Shown in pieces: positions 62,295-64,000 of a stretch of DNA of 64,000 bases. The DNA lies in contig JANOGW010000058.1 in NCBI GenBank assembly GCA_031406155.1, positions 1-64,000 of the forward strand, read 5' to 3'. The notes beneath the pieces are model-generated. The model had not been told where the DNA came from, did no database searches, and was given only the letters and a program-made list of their open reading frames with translations. Within the stretch, counting starts at the first letter, position 1. Each line of letters opens with the position of its first letter. Source of the stretch: JACMNW01 sp031406155 (lineage in GTDB: Bacteria > Pseudomonadota > Alphaproteobacteria > Rhodobacterales > Rhodobacteraceae). The translations under genes and the position numbers were made by a program.

Positions 62295-62807
62295 GTGACG
62301 GAAATGGCTCAATTCACGAAGGATCTGGTGCAGATGATTCCGCGCCTCAGGCGATTTGCCTTAACCCTGACCCGCAACCGCGAAGACAGTGATGATCTGG
62401 TCCAAACCGCTTGCGAGCGCGCGATATTGCGCATCTCGCAGTGGCACTCCGGCACAAAACTGGACAGCTGGCTATACACCATGATGCGCAATCTGTGGAT
62501 ATCGGAACTGCGCAGCCGCCGGGTGCGGCTGGGCCAGGGCCAGATCGACGCCGCCAGTACCGATGAACTGACCACCCCGATTGGCGGGCCGGATCACGTT
62601 TATGGCAACGAAATGGTCAACATGGTGTTGTCCCTGTCCGATGGGCTGTCTTCGACCTTGCTTTTGGTCGCGGTAGAGGGGCATTCCTATCAGGAAACCG
62701 CCGATATTCTGGATATACCGATCGGAACCGTGATGAGTAGAATGTCGCGCGCCCGCCAGATGATGAAGGAAAAGCTGGCCGCAACTGGGGGCGTGGTTTT
62801 GCAATGA
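62295..62807 (+). CDS. ECF-type RNA polymerase sigma factor
   Basis: A 170-residue sigma-70-family factor with regions 2 and 4. Region 2: RRFALTLTRNREDSDDLVQTACERAI, then KLDSWLYTMMRNLWISELR. Region 4: LLVAVEGHSYQETADILDIPIGTVMSRMSRAR with the helix-turn-helix. GTG 62295 has GGGGA upstream; ATG 62304 is also possible. It overlaps the anti-sigma gene by ATGA, the usual pairing. It probably directs an envelope-stress or surface regulon; no promoter consensus for it was identified here. Confidence 0.87.
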   Translation: MTEMAQFTKDLVQMIPRLRRFALTLTRNREDSDDLVQTACERAILRISQWHSGTKLDSWLYTMMRNLWISELRSRRVRLGQGQIDAASTDELTTPIGGPDHVYGNEMVNMVLSLSDGLSSTLLLVAVEGHSYQETADILDIPIGTVMSRMSRARQMMKEKLAATGGVVLQ

Positions 62808-63628
62808 CGCGCATGATCGACCAGCGCCTGCGCGATCAGCTTTCCGCCTATCTGGATGGGGCGCTTTCTGCGGGCGATACCCGGGCCATCGAAGACCTGA
62901 TCAAGACCGACCCCGCCATTGCCACCGAGATCGAGGCCCTGTCACACGTCGATGACATTGCGAAAGACGCGTTTGAAGCGATGCTTGCCGACCCGGTTCC
63001 CGTTGCCCTGGCGCTGGCGATTGACCGCTCGCCGCTTGGCGAAAACGACGGCCCCGCGATGCAGGCGGCAAATCTGCCGACAAGGCCCGGATGGCAAACT
63101 CTGGTTGCAGCGTTGGCTTTGTTGGCGATCGGCGGGGCCGGCGGCGCGGTCCTGACCGGCAGCTTTGCCCAGACACCCCGGCAGGTTGCCGCTGCCATGG
63201 GTTGGCTTGATCAGGTGGCGGAGTATCACCTTGTTTACGCGGCCCAGCAACGCCACCTCGTCGAAGTGCCCGCATCCGACACAGACCATCTGCAGAAGTG
63301 GCTTTCAGACACGACGGGCGTGCCTTTCGTGGTGCCCGACCTTTCTGCCAGCGGCCTCACGTTTCAAGGCGCGCGTCTGCTGGTTGCGGCTGGCAAGCCG
63401 GTGGCACAATTGCTGTACACCGATACCAGCAAACAGGTGGTCGCATTGTGCTTTCTGGCGGGGGGTGACCCTTCGATGGCTGACGGCCACACGACGCCGG
63501 TTTCGCACCGCGCAAATGGCGTCGATATGGTCTGGTGGAAAAGCGTCAACGCCTCTTACGTTGTCGTCGGCCCCGCGACCGGCGTTGACCTTCAATCCAT
63601 CGCGTTAGCGGCCGCGACCGTCCTCTAA
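62804..63628 (+). CDS. Anti-sigma factor (transmembrane)
   Basis: A 274-residue protein partnered with the ECF factor. Residues 1-70 are helical and acidic (LRDQLSAYLDGALSAGDTRAIEDLI), as in anti-sigma domains. One transmembrane helix (LVAALALLAIGGAGGAVLTG) lies near 97-117. The remaining periplasmic part is unassigned but includes conserved-looking HLVEVPASD and MVWWKSVNASYVVVGP stretches. It likely holds the sigma factor at the membrane until signalled. Confidence 0.83.
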   Translation: MTRMIDQRLRDQLSAYLDGALSAGDTRAIEDLIKTDPAIATEIEALSHVDDIAKDAFEAMLADPVPVALALAIDRSPLGENDGPAMQAANLPTRPGWQTLVAALALLAIGGAGGAVLTGSFAQTPRQVAAAMGWLDQVAEYHLVYAAQQRHLVEVPASDTDHLQKWLSDTTGVPFVVPDLSASGLTFQGARLLVAAGKPVAQLLYTDTSKQVVALCFLAGGDPSMADGHTTPVSHRANGVDMVWWKSVNASYVVVGPATGVDLQSIALAAATVL

Positions 63629-63647
63629 GGCCGCGCATCAACGCCGA

Positions 63648-64000
63648 TCACGCCAGCAGCGCTGCGGCCTCGCTCGGTCCAAGCGGTGCGGGCTGGGTGC
63701 AGGTTGTCTGCAGGCTGACAAACTGCCCGGTTTCCCCCGATCGCAGCACCGCCAGCATCACCTCGACCCCGTGCAGGGTGCGGTCGAGCGACGCCCGGTG
63801 ATCACGCCCGTCGCGCATCGCCGCGGCCATATCGGCCAAGCCGGCGCTGCGATAGTTCGCCCGCGCCACCCCACCATGATCCTGGTTCGCCCGCCCGAAC
63901 GGATGATCCCAAAGTGCTGCTTCCTTGATGATGCCGTCAGTTCCCGCCATTTCGACAGCACCGCCAAAGAAATTCGGGTCCGGCACAAAAAGCGACCCCT
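63648..64000 (-). CDS. Gfo/Idh/MocA-family oxidoreductase, 5'-truncated by the window edge
   Basis: The C-terminal 117 residues of an NAD(P)-dependent oxidoreductase run off the right edge with an open frame (GSLFVPDPNFFGG). The VPDPNFFGGAVEMAG segment and RSAGLADMAAAMRDGRDHRAS, followed by HGVEVMLAVLRSGETG, are typical of the substrate-binding half of this family. The Rossmann half lies outside. It likely acts on a sugar or inositol derivative. Confidence 0.78.
   Translation of the reverse strand, partial: GSLFVPDPNFFGGAVEMAGTDGIIKEAALWDHPFGRANQDHGGVARANYRSAGLADMAAAMRDGRDHRASLDRTLHGVEVMLAVLRSGETGQFVSLQTTCTQPAPLGPSEAAALLA

Noticed and set aside
62295..63628. The ECF sigma/anti-sigma pair as the AlgU/MucA equivalent of the alg operon
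   Set aside because: It lies almost 20 kb away with no mucB- or mucD-type neighbours, and the anti-sigma shows no specific MucA similarity by eye.

Overview
The window is a contiguous, gene-dense, high-GC chromosomal stretch from what looks like a marine alphaproteobacterium of the Rhodobacteraceae (Roseobacter-type). The reasons are the many ATGA overlaps and GTG/TTG starts, an RTX protein with a C-terminal Hint domain of the type common in roseobacters, a perfect CtrA-type box (TTAA-N7-TTAA), a gbpR-chvE-gguABC sugar-uptake locus arranged as in Agrobacterium, and general protein similarity. No rRNA, tRNA, insertion sequence, prophage or CRISPR array was recognised.

Layout. 1-11.4 kb is housekeeping: a frameshifted glycerophosphodiesterase cut by the window edge, a FemAB-like protein, phhB, a peroxiredoxin, a ferredoxin reductase, rsmD, a HAD phosphatase, an alpha/beta-hydrolase/membrane fusion, map, a CinA-type protein, a GNAT protein, an OmpA-family protein and a LysR regulator. 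11.6-21.3 kb holds a small EF-hand protein, a 2,4-dienoyl-CoA reductase, two hypothetical genes, a lipoprotein, ilvD and an M23-peptidase/pxpABC (5-oxoprolinase) operon.

21.4-43.7 kb is the most interesting part. Two large secreted RTX proteins (one with a Hint domain, one with a beta-helix) and a LuxR-type response regulator precede a 12-gene operon whose products match the Pseudomonas/Azotobacter alginate machinery: AlgD, Alg8, Alg44, AlgA, an AlgG-like beta-helix protein, AlgI, AlgJ, a small Sel1 protein, AlgX, AlgF, a very large AlgK-like Sel1 protein and AlgL. The precursor, polymerase and O-acetylation enzymes keep their catalytic residues. The regulatory, epimerising and degrading parts do not: the Alg44 PilZ domain lacks c-di-GMP-binding residues, the AlgG-like protein lacks DPHD, AlgL has NNL instead of NNH, and the isomerase half of AlgA lacks its histidines. 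No AlgE-type outer-membrane porin is present. The simplest reading is a rewired, acetylated polymannuronate-type exopolysaccharide system.

43.8-55.1 kb is a pentose/galactose catabolic region: HpaI-type aldolase, DHDPS-family enzyme, GbpR regulator, ChvE-GguA-GguB importer, GguC, L-arabinonate-type dehydratase, a sugar 1-dehydrogenase and an SMP-30 lactonase. Together they make most of a non-phosphorylative arabinose/galactose pathway. 55-64 kb holds a D-2-hydroxyacid dehydrogenase, a second nucleotide-sugar dehydrogenase (ugd), an aldose-epimerase-like protein, an unusual SARP-like/alpha-beta-hydrolase fusion, small proteins, a TPR protein, an ECF sigma/anti-sigma pair and a truncated Gfo/Idh/MocA oxidoreductase.

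Functions are assigned by reading motifs and from memory of the families; no database search was run.
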